A stretch of DNA of 64,000 nucleotides, from positions 1 through 64,000 of the forward strand of contig CAZEER010000004.1 in NCBI GenBank assembly GCA_964511215.1. The letters are read 5' to 3'. Shown piece by piece: positions 37,273-46,009 of this stretch (position 1 is its first letter; each line of letters starts with the position of its first letter). The notes below the pieces were generated by a model. That model did not search any database and had not been told where the DNA came from. It saw only the letters and a list, made by a program, of their open reading frames with translations. The translations under genes were made by a program, and so were the position numbers. This DNA is from CAZEER01 sp964511215. GTDB taxonomy: Bacteria > Fidelibacterota > Marinisomatia > Marinisomatales > UBA1611.

Positions 37273-38265
37273 ATGAACAATACGATTAAGATTTATACAA
37301 CTGTTCTTATATTTTTCTTAGCTGGGACACTTTTTGCTCTACACGGTAAAATAGTTTTTTATGATGGTACATATGTGATGGGTAAAGTAACTAAAGTTGA
37401 TGAAGCAACTGTATATATAATCCCAATAGGATTAGATACACCTGAGGGTGTATTAATTGGAAATATTGATTCTCTCAATATGGAAAATGGTATGGTACCT
37501 GTTCTTAATAGTGCTGTGAAATATTTTTATGAAAAAGGTGAGTTCATAGCTAATAATGATGATTGGATGGATGAATATGAAAGGTCTAATTCATCTAATA
37601 TTCAAAACCTCGATGTATTAGATGAGTATATCTTCCAAGAAGAACAAAGGAAAAATTGGGAATATTATAATTTATCATTATCAGGTGGAGTACCTTTAAT
37701 TGCAGCTGAATCACTTGTGGAAACAGATGCAGAATATGGTAAAGGTTTTACAATGAGTCCAAATATAGGCTTTAGTTTTCAAACGCCATACATGCAACTT
37801 GGTCCTGTTGATTATTCTGGTGGAGTAACAATAATGAATTATAGCTTCAAAGCTTCTCATCAAGGTCATATAGAGGCTCTTCAGATAGCTAGTATATTAA
37901 GTTTTGATTTTAATCCTATCCTTTATTTTATGCCTGACAATTTCCATTTCACTGTTGAAGGTGGACCATCTTATAATTTTGCCTATGATATTGATCAAAC
38001 TTTAGGAGATTATCCCAATATTGATTTTCCTGATGGAGATAGCACTGTTCTTTTTGATTCAAAATATAGGGGTATTGGTGCAAATATGGGTGCTTCGGCA
38101 CAGTATTGGTTCGCTGATTTTCCTATTGGTTTTAAATTCTTTTTTAGTAGTTATATAGTACCACAAGCACCCCCATTTACAAATGTATATACATTTTTTA
38201 TAAGTAGTGGCTTATCTATGAATATAGTATTAAAAAGGTACCATAAGAATAATAGGCCAAAGTAA
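37273..38265 (+). CDS. Secreted protein, probable outer-membrane beta-barrel
   Basis: I do not recognise a specific family for this 330-residue protein. A signal peptide (about 1-22; ILIFFLAGTLFA-like, cleaved near ALHGK) is followed by a small beta domain (GKIVFYDGTYVMGKVTKVDE). An acidic linker comes next, then from about 135 an alternating pattern of short beta strands rich in aromatic residues (GFTMSPNIGFSFQTPYMQL; NFHFTVEGGPSYNFAYD; FPIGFKFFFSSYIV), consistent with an 8- to 10-stranded barrel. It ends with basic residues instead of a C-terminal Phe. It faces the UpxY-type gene convergently with 2 bp between stops. Confidence 0.65.
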   Translation: MNNTIKIYTTVLIFFLAGTLFALHGKIVFYDGTYVMGKVTKVDEATVYIIPIGLDTPEGVLIGNIDSLNMENGMVPVLNSAVKYFYEKGEFIANNDDWMDEYERSNSSNIQNLDVLDEYIFQEEQRKNWEYYNLSLSGGVPLIAAESLVETDAEYGKGFTMSPNIGFSFQTPYMQLGPVDYSGGVTIMNYSFKASHQGHIEALQIASILSFDFNPILYFMPDNFHFTVEGGPSYNFAYDIDQTLGDYPNIDFPDGDSTVLFDSKYRGIGANMGASAQYWFADFPIGFKFFFSSYIVPQAPPFTNVYTFFISSGLSMNIVLKRYHKNNRPK

Positions 38266-38267
38266 GA

Positions 38268-38774
38268 TTATTTCAGAATAGCTAAAAATGATCTATCTAT
38301 TTTTATTGAAATCGAGTGTTGGATAGAATCAATTCTTACTATTAACCGGTCTCTGCCATCTATTCGCACAACTTCTCCATTTATGCCTTTTAATGGACCA
38401 TCTTTCACTTTTACCGAATCTCCTTTAATAAAATAGTCAGTTGTTTCAGGATTGTAACCACCATTGATCATTGTTTTAATTGATTGAATACTATTTTCTT
38501 GTACTGTTGCAATTTCTTGACCAAATCTAACAATTTTAACTAATCCAGGCGTTTGGGAAATATAATGAGTATTATTTAGTTCAGTTCTAACAAATAAATA
38601 AGACTTGAAAAGAGGAAAATTGACCCATTTTTTTCGATCACTCCATTTTTGGCGCTTTTTTATTAATGGTAGAAATACTTCAATTCCCTTATTAATTAAT
38701 TCTTTCTGGACACTTTTTTCATGTCTTGGCTTTGTATAAACCGCAATCCATTTTTTGATATAACTACAATTCAT
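38268..38774 (-). CDS. NusG-family antitermination factor, UpxY type
   Basis: This 168-residue protein has an N-terminal NGN domain (IKKWIAVYTKPRHEKSVQKE; FPLFKSYLFVRTELN) and a C-terminal KOW motif (KVKDGPLKGINGEVVRI). It is a NusG paralogue of the UpxY/RfaH kind. Such proteins suppress early termination in long polysaccharide operons. Unusually it is encoded on the strand opposite the polysaccharide locus it precedes, so it cannot act on its own transcript in the usual arrangement. Start codon ATG at 38774. It shares a 98-bp divergent region with the HTH/HATPase regulator. Confidence 0.85.
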   Translation of the reverse strand: MNCSYIKKWIAVYTKPRHEKSVQKELINKGIEVFLPLIKKRQKWSDRKKWVNFPLFKSYLFVRTELNNTHYISQTPGLVKIVRFGQEIATVQENSIQSIKTMINGGYNPETTDYFIKGDSVKVKDGPLKGINGEVVRIDGRDRLIVRIDSIQHSISIKIDRSFLAILK

Positions 38775-38828
38775 AATTAATAATTTAATATAATTACTAT
38801 GAATTATTGAGAATAATCTCTATATTGG

Positions 38829-38856
38829 TTGATAAAAAATATCAATGAGGTTGATA
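38829..38856 (+). promoter_or_regulatory. TTGATA repeats upstream of the HTH regulator (candidate operator)
   Basis: TTGATA-AAAAA-TATCAA (38829-38845) is a perfect inverted repeat, followed by a further direct TTGATA at 38851-38856. They lie 17-44 bp before the regulator ATG in the intergenic region shared with the divergent UpxY-type gene. A position between a DNA-binding protein and its divergent neighbour is typical of an autoregulatory operator, but this is inference. Confidence 0.35.
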
Positions 38857-38872
38857 AATATAAAAATTCTTT

Positions 38873-39886
38873 ATGCGTACGTCAGAGCAAATTAAAAAAT
38901 TTATTTTAGATAATCTTTCTATACACAAAAAAGATATTGTCCAAGAATCTATTAATCATTTTGGGATTTCAAGGCAGGCTATTCATAAACATATGAAAAG
39001 ATTAATAGATGATAAAAAGGTGGTCGCATATGGTACAACAAAAGGCAGATATTATGAATTAATTCCATCAGTAAACTATAATAAGAAAATAATTATAGAT
39101 GGTGCTTTTTCATCGGAAAATTTTCTCAAAGAACATATTTCACCTCAAATAGAATCATTACCTAAAAATATATTTGAAATATTTATATTTTCAATAGGTG
39201 CACTTTTGAACAATATTTTATATCACGCTGATGCTACAAATATTTATTTTAAATTATATGTTAATCATAGAGAAGCACATTTTGTTCTTAGTGATAATGG
39301 TAAAGGAATATTTGAAAATATTCGCTCCGGATTAGAGCTATCAAATTCAAGCGTTGCTGCATTAGAGCTAGCTAAGGGCAATGTTACTACAGACCCTTCT
39401 CGCCATTCTGGTGATGAATTAAATACAATCATACAGTTATTTGATAAAGTTACGATAGACTCATCAGGGATATCATTAAAGTATTTTAATAAAAATCAAG
39501 ATTGGTTACTAAAACATTCTAAACAGTTGCATGGCACCAGAATACATCTGCAAATTGATTCGCTATCCAAAAGAACGTGCTCAGATATATTCGATTCTAT
39601 TTTTGCTAATAAATATTTAAGAATACGTATTCCATTAAATTTTTTAGAATTATCAGATAATAAAATCGTCAATTCTCGTTTACAAGCAAAGAGCGCTCTT
39701 AGAAATATTAAAGACTATAAAATAGTTGAATTTGATTTTAAAAAAATTGATTTAATTGGTCCTGCTTTCGCTGATGAACTCGTGCGACAAACTAAAGAGA
39801 AAAATAAATTTGCAGATATTGAATGGATTAATACTAATCCTACTGTTGATTTACTAATGTCTAGGGCATTAGACCGACAGTCTTAA
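38873..39886 (+). CDS. Three-domain regulator: HTH, HATPase and STAS-like (DUF4325)
   Basis: The 337-residue product has a winged-helix/HTH N-terminus (about 1-60; IVQESINHFGISRQAIHKHM). A GHKL ATPase domain follows (about 95-235), with an N-box near LLNNILYHADATN, a G1 box SDNGKGIFENI and G2-like SGDELNTI. The C-terminal DUF4325 STAS-like domain (about 260-330; EFDFKKIDLIGPAFADELVR) comes last. There is no phosphoacceptor His, so it resembles anti-sigma/partner-switching kinases fused to their own STAS and a DNA-binding domain. It immediately precedes the polysaccharide operon, 73 bp before cpsB-like, and is probably its regulator. The target is not shown by the sequence. Confidence 0.8.
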   Translation: MRTSEQIKKFILDNLSIHKKDIVQESINHFGISRQAIHKHMKRLIDDKKVVAYGTTKGRYYELIPSVNYNKKIIIDGAFSSENFLKEHISPQIESLPKNIFEIFIFSIGALLNNILYHADATNIYFKLYVNHREAHFVLSDNGKGIFENIRSGLELSNSSVAALELAKGNVTTDPSRHSGDELNTIIQLFDKVTIDSSGISLKYFNKNQDWLLKHSKQLHGTRIHLQIDSLSKRTCSDIFDSIFANKYLRIRIPLNFLELSDNKIVNSRLQAKSALRNIKDYKIVEFDFKKIDLIGPAFADELVRQTKEKNKFADIEWINTNPTVDLLMSRALDRQS

Positions 39887-39913
39887 AAAAGACTAAAGAA
39901 AAATGAATAAATT

Positions 39914-39949
39914 GCCTAATCAATCAGTATGTGATTGAGTAGGCGGAGC
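39914..39949 (+). promoter_or_regulatory. Leader hairpin and GGCGGAGC element before the polysaccharide operon
   Basis: From 39914 to 39944 a 13-position stem with one A-G mismatch (GCCTAATCAATCA / TGATTGAGTAGGC) encloses the loop GTATG. It runs directly into GGCGGAGC (39942-39949), which resembles the ops core GGCGGTAGC recognised by RfaH. GGAG within it is 11 bp from the ATG of the phosphatase gene and might instead be the ribosome-binding site. The stem has no T-run and is not a classical terminator. Confidence 0.45.
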
Positions 39950-39959
39950 ACCACTTGAA

Positions 39960-40754
39960 ATGATAGATTTCCATAATCATATACTTCCAAATTTTGATGA
40001 TGGTTCCCATTCAATGGAAATGTCAATTGCCATGTTAAAACATGCCTATAGTCAAGGTATAACAGAAGTTGTTAACACTGTTCATTTTCAACATCCAAAA
40101 GTAGAAGGTATTGAAATATCATATGAAATTATTAAACAAGAAATAAGAAAACTTCAAAAAGAATTACAAACGATGAATATCCCTATTAAAATCCATATAG
40201 GATCTGAAGTTTTCTATTTGCCAAATCTAATGCAAATCAAGGATGATCCAATTGCCACAATTGGTAATGGAAATTACATGTTAATAGAGTTTCAACCGTA
40301 CACAATACCAGAAACTCATAAACAAATATTTTTTGATTTAAAAATGGAAGGAATTACGCCTGTAATAGCCCACCCAGAACGTTACAAACCTATACAGGAA
40401 AATATTAATCTAGTATATGAATGGTTGAATGCTGGCTGCTTAATTCAAGTTGATGCTGGAAGTATAGTTGGTACATTAGGTAAATCTGCTCGTATTACAT
40501 CGGAAAAAATTATAAAAAATAAGTGGTGCCAAATTCTTGGTTCAGATGCACATGATAATAGAAAAAGAAATTTTTGTTTGAAAGATGCATTATTAATTGC
40601 AAAGCAATGGATTGGTGATGAGGCAGATGCACTTGTTTTGGATCATCCACAAGCATTGCTAGATGGTAAACCAATAATAGTGGAATTAGATGAAAATTAC
40701 TCAGAAATTCGACCCCCATTTTGGAAAAGAATATATAAGAAAAATAGAAAATAA
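39960..40754 (+). CDS. CpsB/CapC-type tyrosine-protein phosphatase (PHP fold)
   Basis: This metal-dependent phosphatase dephosphorylates the Tyr-rich tail of a Wzc-type kinase. The 264-residue protein has the PHP ligands IDFHNHILPNFDDGSHS, EVVNTVHFQHP, VIAHPERYK and GSDAHDNRKRN, all intact. It begins the capsule export block phosphatase-SLBB-kinase, which is the normal gene set for chain-length control by reversible phosphorylation. The next gene follows 1 bp later. The start at 39960 is the only ATG before the first ligand. Confidence 0.95.
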   Translation: MIDFHNHILPNFDDGSHSMEMSIAMLKHAYSQGITEVVNTVHFQHPKVEGIEISYEIIKQEIRKLQKELQTMNIPIKIHIGSEVFYLPNLMQIKDDPIATIGNGNYMLIEFQPYTIPETHKQIFFDLKMEGITPVIAHPERYKPIQENINLVYEWLNAGCLIQVDAGSIVGTLGKSARITSEKIIKNKWCQILGSDAHDNRKRNFCLKDALLIAKQWIGDEADALVLDHPQALLDGKPIIVELDENYSEIRPPFWKRIYKKNRK

Positions 40755-40755
40755 T

Positions 40756-41256
40756 ATGAAATTAAAGTTATTCATCATATCAATATTTATATCACTCATT
40801 TTTGGGCAAAATCAACAGAGTGATAATCGACTAAAATCATATGCTGACTATCAACTTTCGAGTGAACGCTATATTACCAATTCTGAAGGCCGTATTTTTA
40901 TGAAAGTAAATATTTGGGGTCATGTAGGTTCTCCAGGAAGTCATTTAGTTAATGAAGGAATAGATTTTGCATCTTTACTTTCATTAGTTGGAGGGCCTCA
41001 AGAAGGTGCAAATTTGAAGAAGGTTACTGTTTATAGGGAAAATATAGATGAAAAAGGGAAATTAGTTTACAATGTAGATCTTGAAGAATTTATTAAAACT
41101 GGTGATCGTTCTAATTTCATAAAAATATATCCAAATGATACAATTATTATACCACAAAAATTATTCAATCAATTCTTAAATCGCATCAATACAGTGAATC
41201 TACTTTTTTCTCTTGTGACTTTATCTCTTCAAATATCAACTATTATTTCGGGTTAA
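40756..41256 (+). CDS. SLBB-domain polysaccharide export protein (minimal Wza-like)
   Basis: The ATG at 40756 gives a 166-residue secreted protein with a signal peptide (about 1-18; LKLFIISIFISLIFG). It has a single SLBB/soluble ligand-binding beta-grasp domain (KVNIWGHVGSPGSHLV; ASLLSLVGGPQEGANL; NDTIIIPQK), then a hydrophobic C-terminal helix (about 142-164). The Poly_export domain and second SLBB of full Wza are absent, so it is a minimal version. The following wzc ATG overlaps its TAA stop by one base. A longer frame upstream (from 40690) has no signal peptide and overlaps the phosphatase gene. Confidence 0.88.
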   Translation: MKLKLFIISIFISLIFGQNQQSDNRLKSYADYQLSSERYITNSEGRIFMKVNIWGHVGSPGSHLVNEGIDFASLLSLVGGPQEGANLKKVTVYRENIDEKGKLVYNVDLEEFIKTGDRSNFIKIYPNDTIIIPQKLFNQFLNRINTVNLLFSLVTLSLQISTIISG

Positions 41257-43296
41257 TGAATCAAATTACAGAATCATCGCAATTAAATAATTTAAAATAT
41301 ATAAATACTACTCCTGAATTGACCCTGGGTGACTATCTAATTATAGCCCGTATTCATTTTAAAAAGATTTTTTTTATATCTCTTTTAGGACTCTTTTATG
41401 GGATATACTACACTTATACAGTTTTACCAAATTATAGAGCTACTGCAACAGTTATGATAAGAGAAAAACCTGGTGCAAATATGATTATGGATATGACAGG
41501 TAATAGTAACAACAATAGGATGACTAATGTGATACAATTAATCACTTCTAGAGCCTTAGCAAAGGAAGTGGTAAAATATTATTGGAATTCCCATCGTAGA
41601 AATAATATGCATTTATTTGGAACAAGAAAATTCTATCCAAAAGGAGAGCGGTATAGGAGAATAGTTAGAGAAATTATTACCCTTGGTCTTTATGATCCAT
41701 CAGCAGACAAGCCATTGAAGCATGACGAAGAATACACTAATGCTATAGGGGATACCTATGCTGGTAGAATAATTGGTGGTTTAAATGTGCATAATAGAAG
41801 GGGTACGAATATTATTGAAATTACATACAATAGTATTAATGCTGATGAGGCAAAAAGGTTAGCAAATACTATTGCTCGAACGTATGTACGAATGGACAAA
41901 GAATGGACTAGCAAGAACTCAATAAAATCTGTTGAATTTTTAGATTCACTTCTTAGCATACAGGAAAAAGAAATTAAATCTTCTGATCAGAAGATTAGAG
42001 ACTTTATGGTAGAAAATAATATGTTTAGTCTTGAGAGTGATGTTAGTTCAATTGTTAGCCAATTAAATAATTTTGAATCTGAGCGATACAAACAAGATTC
42101 AGAAATAAATATTCGTAAGGAAAAAATAGGAATTTTAGAATCAAAACTTACTGAGAGAGAAAAATCTCTTGCTGATCAATTAACGAATAATATTAATATT
42201 CAATTGACATCACTAAGAATGGAGATTGGAAGGTTAGAGACACAGATTGTTCAGAATAAAAATATTTATGGAGATGAACACGCTCTTATAATCGAATTAA
42301 AACAAAAATTAGAAAGTCTTAAAATAGAATTGGACGACAAGGTTAATTTATTGATTGCCCAAGGTATTACAGTGCAAGATCCATTGCAAGCTAGGCAGAT
42401 CATCATAGCACAACTTTTAAATTTAGAATCTGAGATTGAGGGTTTTCAATTAAGAAAATTTGAAATCAATCAAATGATAGAATTGTTTAATAAAAAATTA
42501 AATACTCTTCCTGATAAGCAAATGGAACTTGCAAGGTTAAATCGCGATACTGAAATATTAAATCAGAATTATGGTTACTTAAGACAGAAATTGGAAGAAG
42601 CTAAACTAAATTTAGTAGCCCAAGTAGGCGACGCGCAATTTCTTGATTCTGCAAAAATACCAAGTCGCCCATCAAGTCCAAATCATAGAAAGAATATACT
42701 TGCGGGTCTTGGTATAGCATTCTTTTTGAGTCTGATCATTGTGTTTATAATTGAATTTCTTGATAATACACTAAAAACAATAGATGAGATAGAAAAATAT
42801 AATTTAACTGTTTTAGGAATTATTCCCTCTATTGGTAATGCAGATACAATAAAGCGGAAAAACTTTTTATTCTGGAGGTCTAAATCAAGTAGCAATAAGG
42901 GAATAAAAAGAAGACTAATTACCAGAGAAGATCCAAAATCTCCAGTCGCTGAAGCATATCGCAGTTTGCGGACAAATATGCTTTATTCATCATCTGGAGA
43001 AATTAAATCTTTATTGGTATCAAGTGCGGGACCTGGAGAAGGCAAAACGACTACCGTTGCAAACCTGGCAATTACATATGCAAATCTAGGGAAGAGAACT
43101 TTATTAGTGGATACAGATTTGCNNNNNNNNNNNNNNNNNNNNNNNNNNNNNNNNNNNNNNNNNNNNNNNNNNNNNNNNNNNNNNNNNNNNNNNNNNNNNN
43201 NNNNNNNNNNNNNNNNNNNNNNAGAGTAGCTATGGATCATATTATTACTATTACTACCATCAATATTATCATTACTATGGTAGCAACAAAGAATAA
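41256..43296 (+). CDS. wzc: Wzc-type polysaccharide copolymerase/BY-kinase, interrupted by an assembly gap
   Basis: The protein has two membrane helices (about 33-50 and 485-505) bounding a periplasmic coiled-coil domain with an N-terminal Wzz motif. The cytoplasmic kinase follows: Walker A SSAGPGEGKTTTVANLA and Walker A' RTLLVDTDL end at the 100-N gap. Behind the gap, in a different frame from the one before it, lies SSYGSYYYYYYHQYYHYYGS (about 43225-43284), the Tyr-rich tail autophosphorylated in BY-kinases. The stop is at 43294-43296. The gap must hold Walker B and about 140-150 residues. The gene is the partner of the CpsB-type phosphatase. Confidence 0.92.
43123..43222. other. Assembly gap (100 N) inside wzc
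   Basis: Exactly 100 N sit between the Walker A' motif and the Tyr-rich tail of wzc. The frames on either side differ by one base, so the real length should be a multiple of three and, by comparison with homologues, about 430-450 bp. Confidence 0.98.
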
Positions 43297-43377
43297 ATTT
43301 TTCTTTTCTATATAATCTACTCCATAGCTGCTCACGATAAGCGATTGATAATATTTCAATATAAAAACATATAGAAA

Positions 43378-45039
43378 ATGAGTATCAAAGATAAAAAAGC
43401 ATTAATTAAAAAATCAAATTCCTTACTATCATGGGTTCTAACACAAAGGCAAATTTGTGACCTAGAACTCTTAATGAATGGTGGATTCTTTCCATTAAAT
43501 GGTTTTATGGATCAAAATGAATATAAGTCTGTTATTAAAGACATGCGTTTGACTGACGGATCTCTATGGCCAATTCCGATTACTTTAGATGTAAATACTT
43601 TATTCGCGGAAAAAATTGATAAAGGACAAGAAATTGTACTACGAGATCAAGAAGGATTTCCTTTAGCTATTTTAAAAATTAATGATAAATGGAAGCCTGA
43701 TTTACAAAGAGAGGCAGATTTAGTTTATGAAACTAGAGATTCTGATCATCCTGGAGTAGACTATCTTTTAAACGTTTCTAATCCGGTTTATGTTGGAGGG
43801 AAGCTTGAGCGCATATCTTATCCTCGTCATTATGATTATACCATTTATAGGCATAATCCAGAACAAATAAAAAATATTTTTAATTCATTAGGATGGGAAA
43901 AAGTAGTGGCCTTTCAAACAAGAAACCCATTACACAAGGCCCATATTGAGCTCACGAAAAGAGCGATGAAAGAATTAAATGCATTTTTACTTATTCACCC
44001 CGTTGTAGGTATGACAAAACCTGGTGATGTTGACCATTATACGCGAGTAAGATGTTATAAGCATGTTATGAATGAGTATCAAGAAAATTCTGCGATATTA
44101 AGTCTCCTAGAGTTGGCAATGAGAATGGCTGGACCTAGAGAAGCAGTTTGGCATGCATTAATTAGAAAAAATTATGGATGCACTCATATGATAGTGGGAA
44201 GAGATCACGCTGGTCCTGGATCTGATAGTAAAGGTAAACCATTTTATGGTCCATATGATGCGCAAGACCTTTTATTAAAGTATCAGGATGAAATAGGCAT
44301 AGTAATGGTACCTTTTAAATTTATGGTTTATGTCACTGAGAGTGATTCTTATGAAGCAATTGATGATATAGATGAAAAAGTTGACTATAATACAATTTCT
44401 GGTACAGGATTACGACAATTATTAGATGATGGTAAAGAAATCCCTGAATGGTTCACATACTCGAATGTTGCTAAAGAATTACAAGCATCATATCCACCTT
44501 TGGAAAAACGAGGTTTGACTATCTTTTTTACTGGATTATCCGGATCAGGAAAATCAACTCTTGCCAATGGATTATTAGTAAAACTGTTAGAACAAGGTAA
44601 ACGACCAGTTACTTTACTCGATGGGGATATTGTCAGAACACATCTTTCCAGTGAATTAGGTTTTTCAAAAGAACATCGTTCATTAAATGTCCAAAGAATA
44701 GGTTTTGTAGCAAGTGAGATTACTAAAAATTGTGGCATTGCAATATGTGCACCTATAGCACCCTATGCACTGGATAGAAAATTAAATAGAGAATTAATTT
44801 CACAAGTTGGAGGGTTTATAGAAGTTTACGTTAATACACCCATAGAAAAGTGTGAAGAACGTGACTCAAAAGGGTTATATGCATTGGCTAGGAAAGGTGT
44901 TATAAAGGAGTTTACAGGCATATCAGATCCATATGAAGAGCCAATTGATCCAGAAATAATGGTTAATTCTAGTGGCATTCCACCTGAAGAATTAGTTAAT
45001 GAAATATTCACTAGAATACAACAATTAGGATATATCTAA
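43378..45039 (+). CDS. Bifunctional sulfate adenylyltransferase / adenylylsulfate kinase
   Basis: Residues about 1-370 form an ATP sulfurylase, with FQTRNPLHKAHIELTKRAM and GRDHAGPGSDSKGKPF as the substrate motifs. Residues 378-553 form an APS kinase (FTGLSGSGKSTLANGL; LLDGDIVRTHLSSELGFSKE). ATP sulfurylase followed by APS kinase is the PAPS-synthesis order seen in Aquifex-type fusions. Both active sites look complete. It lies between wzc and the ABC exporter, so PAPS for sulfation of the polysaccharide is plausible, but no sulfotransferase gene is visible here. Assimilation of sulfate is the alternative. Confidence 0.95.
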   Translation: MSIKDKKALIKKSNSLLSWVLTQRQICDLELLMNGGFFPLNGFMDQNEYKSVIKDMRLTDGSLWPIPITLDVNTLFAEKIDKGQEIVLRDQEGFPLAILKINDKWKPDLQREADLVYETRDSDHPGVDYLLNVSNPVYVGGKLERISYPRHYDYTIYRHNPEQIKNIFNSLGWEKVVAFQTRNPLHKAHIELTKRAMKELNAFLLIHPVVGMTKPGDVDHYTRVRCYKHVMNEYQENSAILSLLELAMRMAGPREAVWHALIRKNYGCTHMIVGRDHAGPGSDSKGKPFYGPYDAQDLLLKYQDEIGIVMVPFKFMVYVTESDSYEAIDDIDEKVDYNTISGTGLRQLLDDGKEIPEWFTYSNVAKELQASYPPLEKRGLTIFFTGLSGSGKSTLANGLLVKLLEQGKRPVTLLDGDIVRTHLSSELGFSKEHRSLNVQRIGFVASEITKNCGIAICAPIAPYALDRKLNRELISQVGGFIEVYVNTPIEKCEERDSKGLYALARKGVIKEFTGISDPYEEPIDPEIMVNSSGIPPEELVNEIFTRIQQLGYI

Positions 45040-45184
45040 TAATATTATTTAAAAAAATTATTATGGAATTTTTTTTTCCTTTAGCAAAAGGTCTAGAAAA
45101 AATCTATAGATGAGTCATATATCAAGTTAATAATAAACACAGTAGAGACAGAGTTAACTGAATACTAAAACATCAAAGTGGGAT

Positions 45185-46009
45185 TTGGTTATCACCTCTA
45201 AAAGAGGTTGGTTTAATCTTGATCTAAGAGGTGTATGGGATTATCGTGATTTAATTCTACTATTGGTTCATAGAGATATCATTTCACAATATAAGCAAAC
45301 AGTTTTGGGACCAATATATTTTATGTTGACTCCCATTGTTGGTACAATGATTAATACCCTAATTTTTGGAAAAATTGCAAAACTTTCGACAGATGGTATA
45401 CCACAGTTTCTTTTTTATATGTCGGGTAATCTATTCTGGAGCTATTTTTCAACTTGCTTGGGCGCTGGGAAATCGGTTTTTCAATCTAATGTTAATTTAT
45501 TTTCCCAAGTATATTTTCCTCGCTTATGTATTCCCATTTCTCAAAATATAAGTGCCCTGTTTAAACTTTCTATGCAATGTATAGTTTTTATTGGAATCTA
45601 TATTTATTTTATAAAACTTGGGTCAAATATGATACCTTCATTTGGAATTATTCTCTTACCTATACTTATGCTTCAGTGTAGTTTACTTGGTTTAGGTACG
45701 GGTATCCTCATGTCATCTTTTACAGTAAGGTACAGAGATCTGAATTTCATTTATAATTTTATTACGCAATTTTGGATGTATATCAGTCCAGTAGTATATC
45801 CAATGTCAGTTATACCTGATAAATGGCGTTATATTATGAGCTTTAATCCAATGGTTGGTATTATAGAAACAGCTCGACAACTTATTTTTGGGACCAGTTC
45901 ATTAGAGTATATATATATTATAAATGGTCTGATCACTACTTCATTTTTAGTTATCATAGGATTATTAATATTTAACCGGGTTGAGAAAACATTTGTTGAT
46001 ACTATTTAA
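45185..46009 (+). CDS. wzm: ABC-2 type polysaccharide transporter permease (Wzm-like)
   Basis: The 274-residue protein has about six membrane helices and typical features: YRDLILLLVHRDIISQYKQT, LGPIYFMLTPIVGTMINTL, FTVRYRDLNFIYNFITQFWM. It exports lipid-linked polysaccharide with the ATPase encoded next. TTG at 45185 opens the frame, but homologues usually have a WDL motif before it. A KWDL stretch lies just upstream and could be included only from CTG at 45158, since TAA blocks further extension. The start is therefore unsettled. Confidence 0.93.
   Translation: MVITSKRGWFNLDLRGVWDYRDLILLLVHRDIISQYKQTVLGPIYFMLTPIVGTMINTLIFGKIAKLSTDGIPQFLFYMSGNLFWSYFSTCLGAGKSVFQSNVNLFSQVYFPRLCIPISQNISALFKLSMQCIVFIGIYIYFIKLGSNMIPSFGIILLPILMLQCSLLGLGTGILMSSFTVRYRDLNFIYNFITQFWMYISPVVYPMSVIPDKWRYIMSFNPMVGIIETARQLIFGTSSLEYIYIINGLITTSFLVIIGLLIFNRVEKTFVDTI

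Noticed and set aside
41256..43231. Wzc read as ending immediately after the N gap
   Set aside because: That stop depends on 100 placeholder bases being real. The Tyr-rich tail in the neighbouring frame is the true end.
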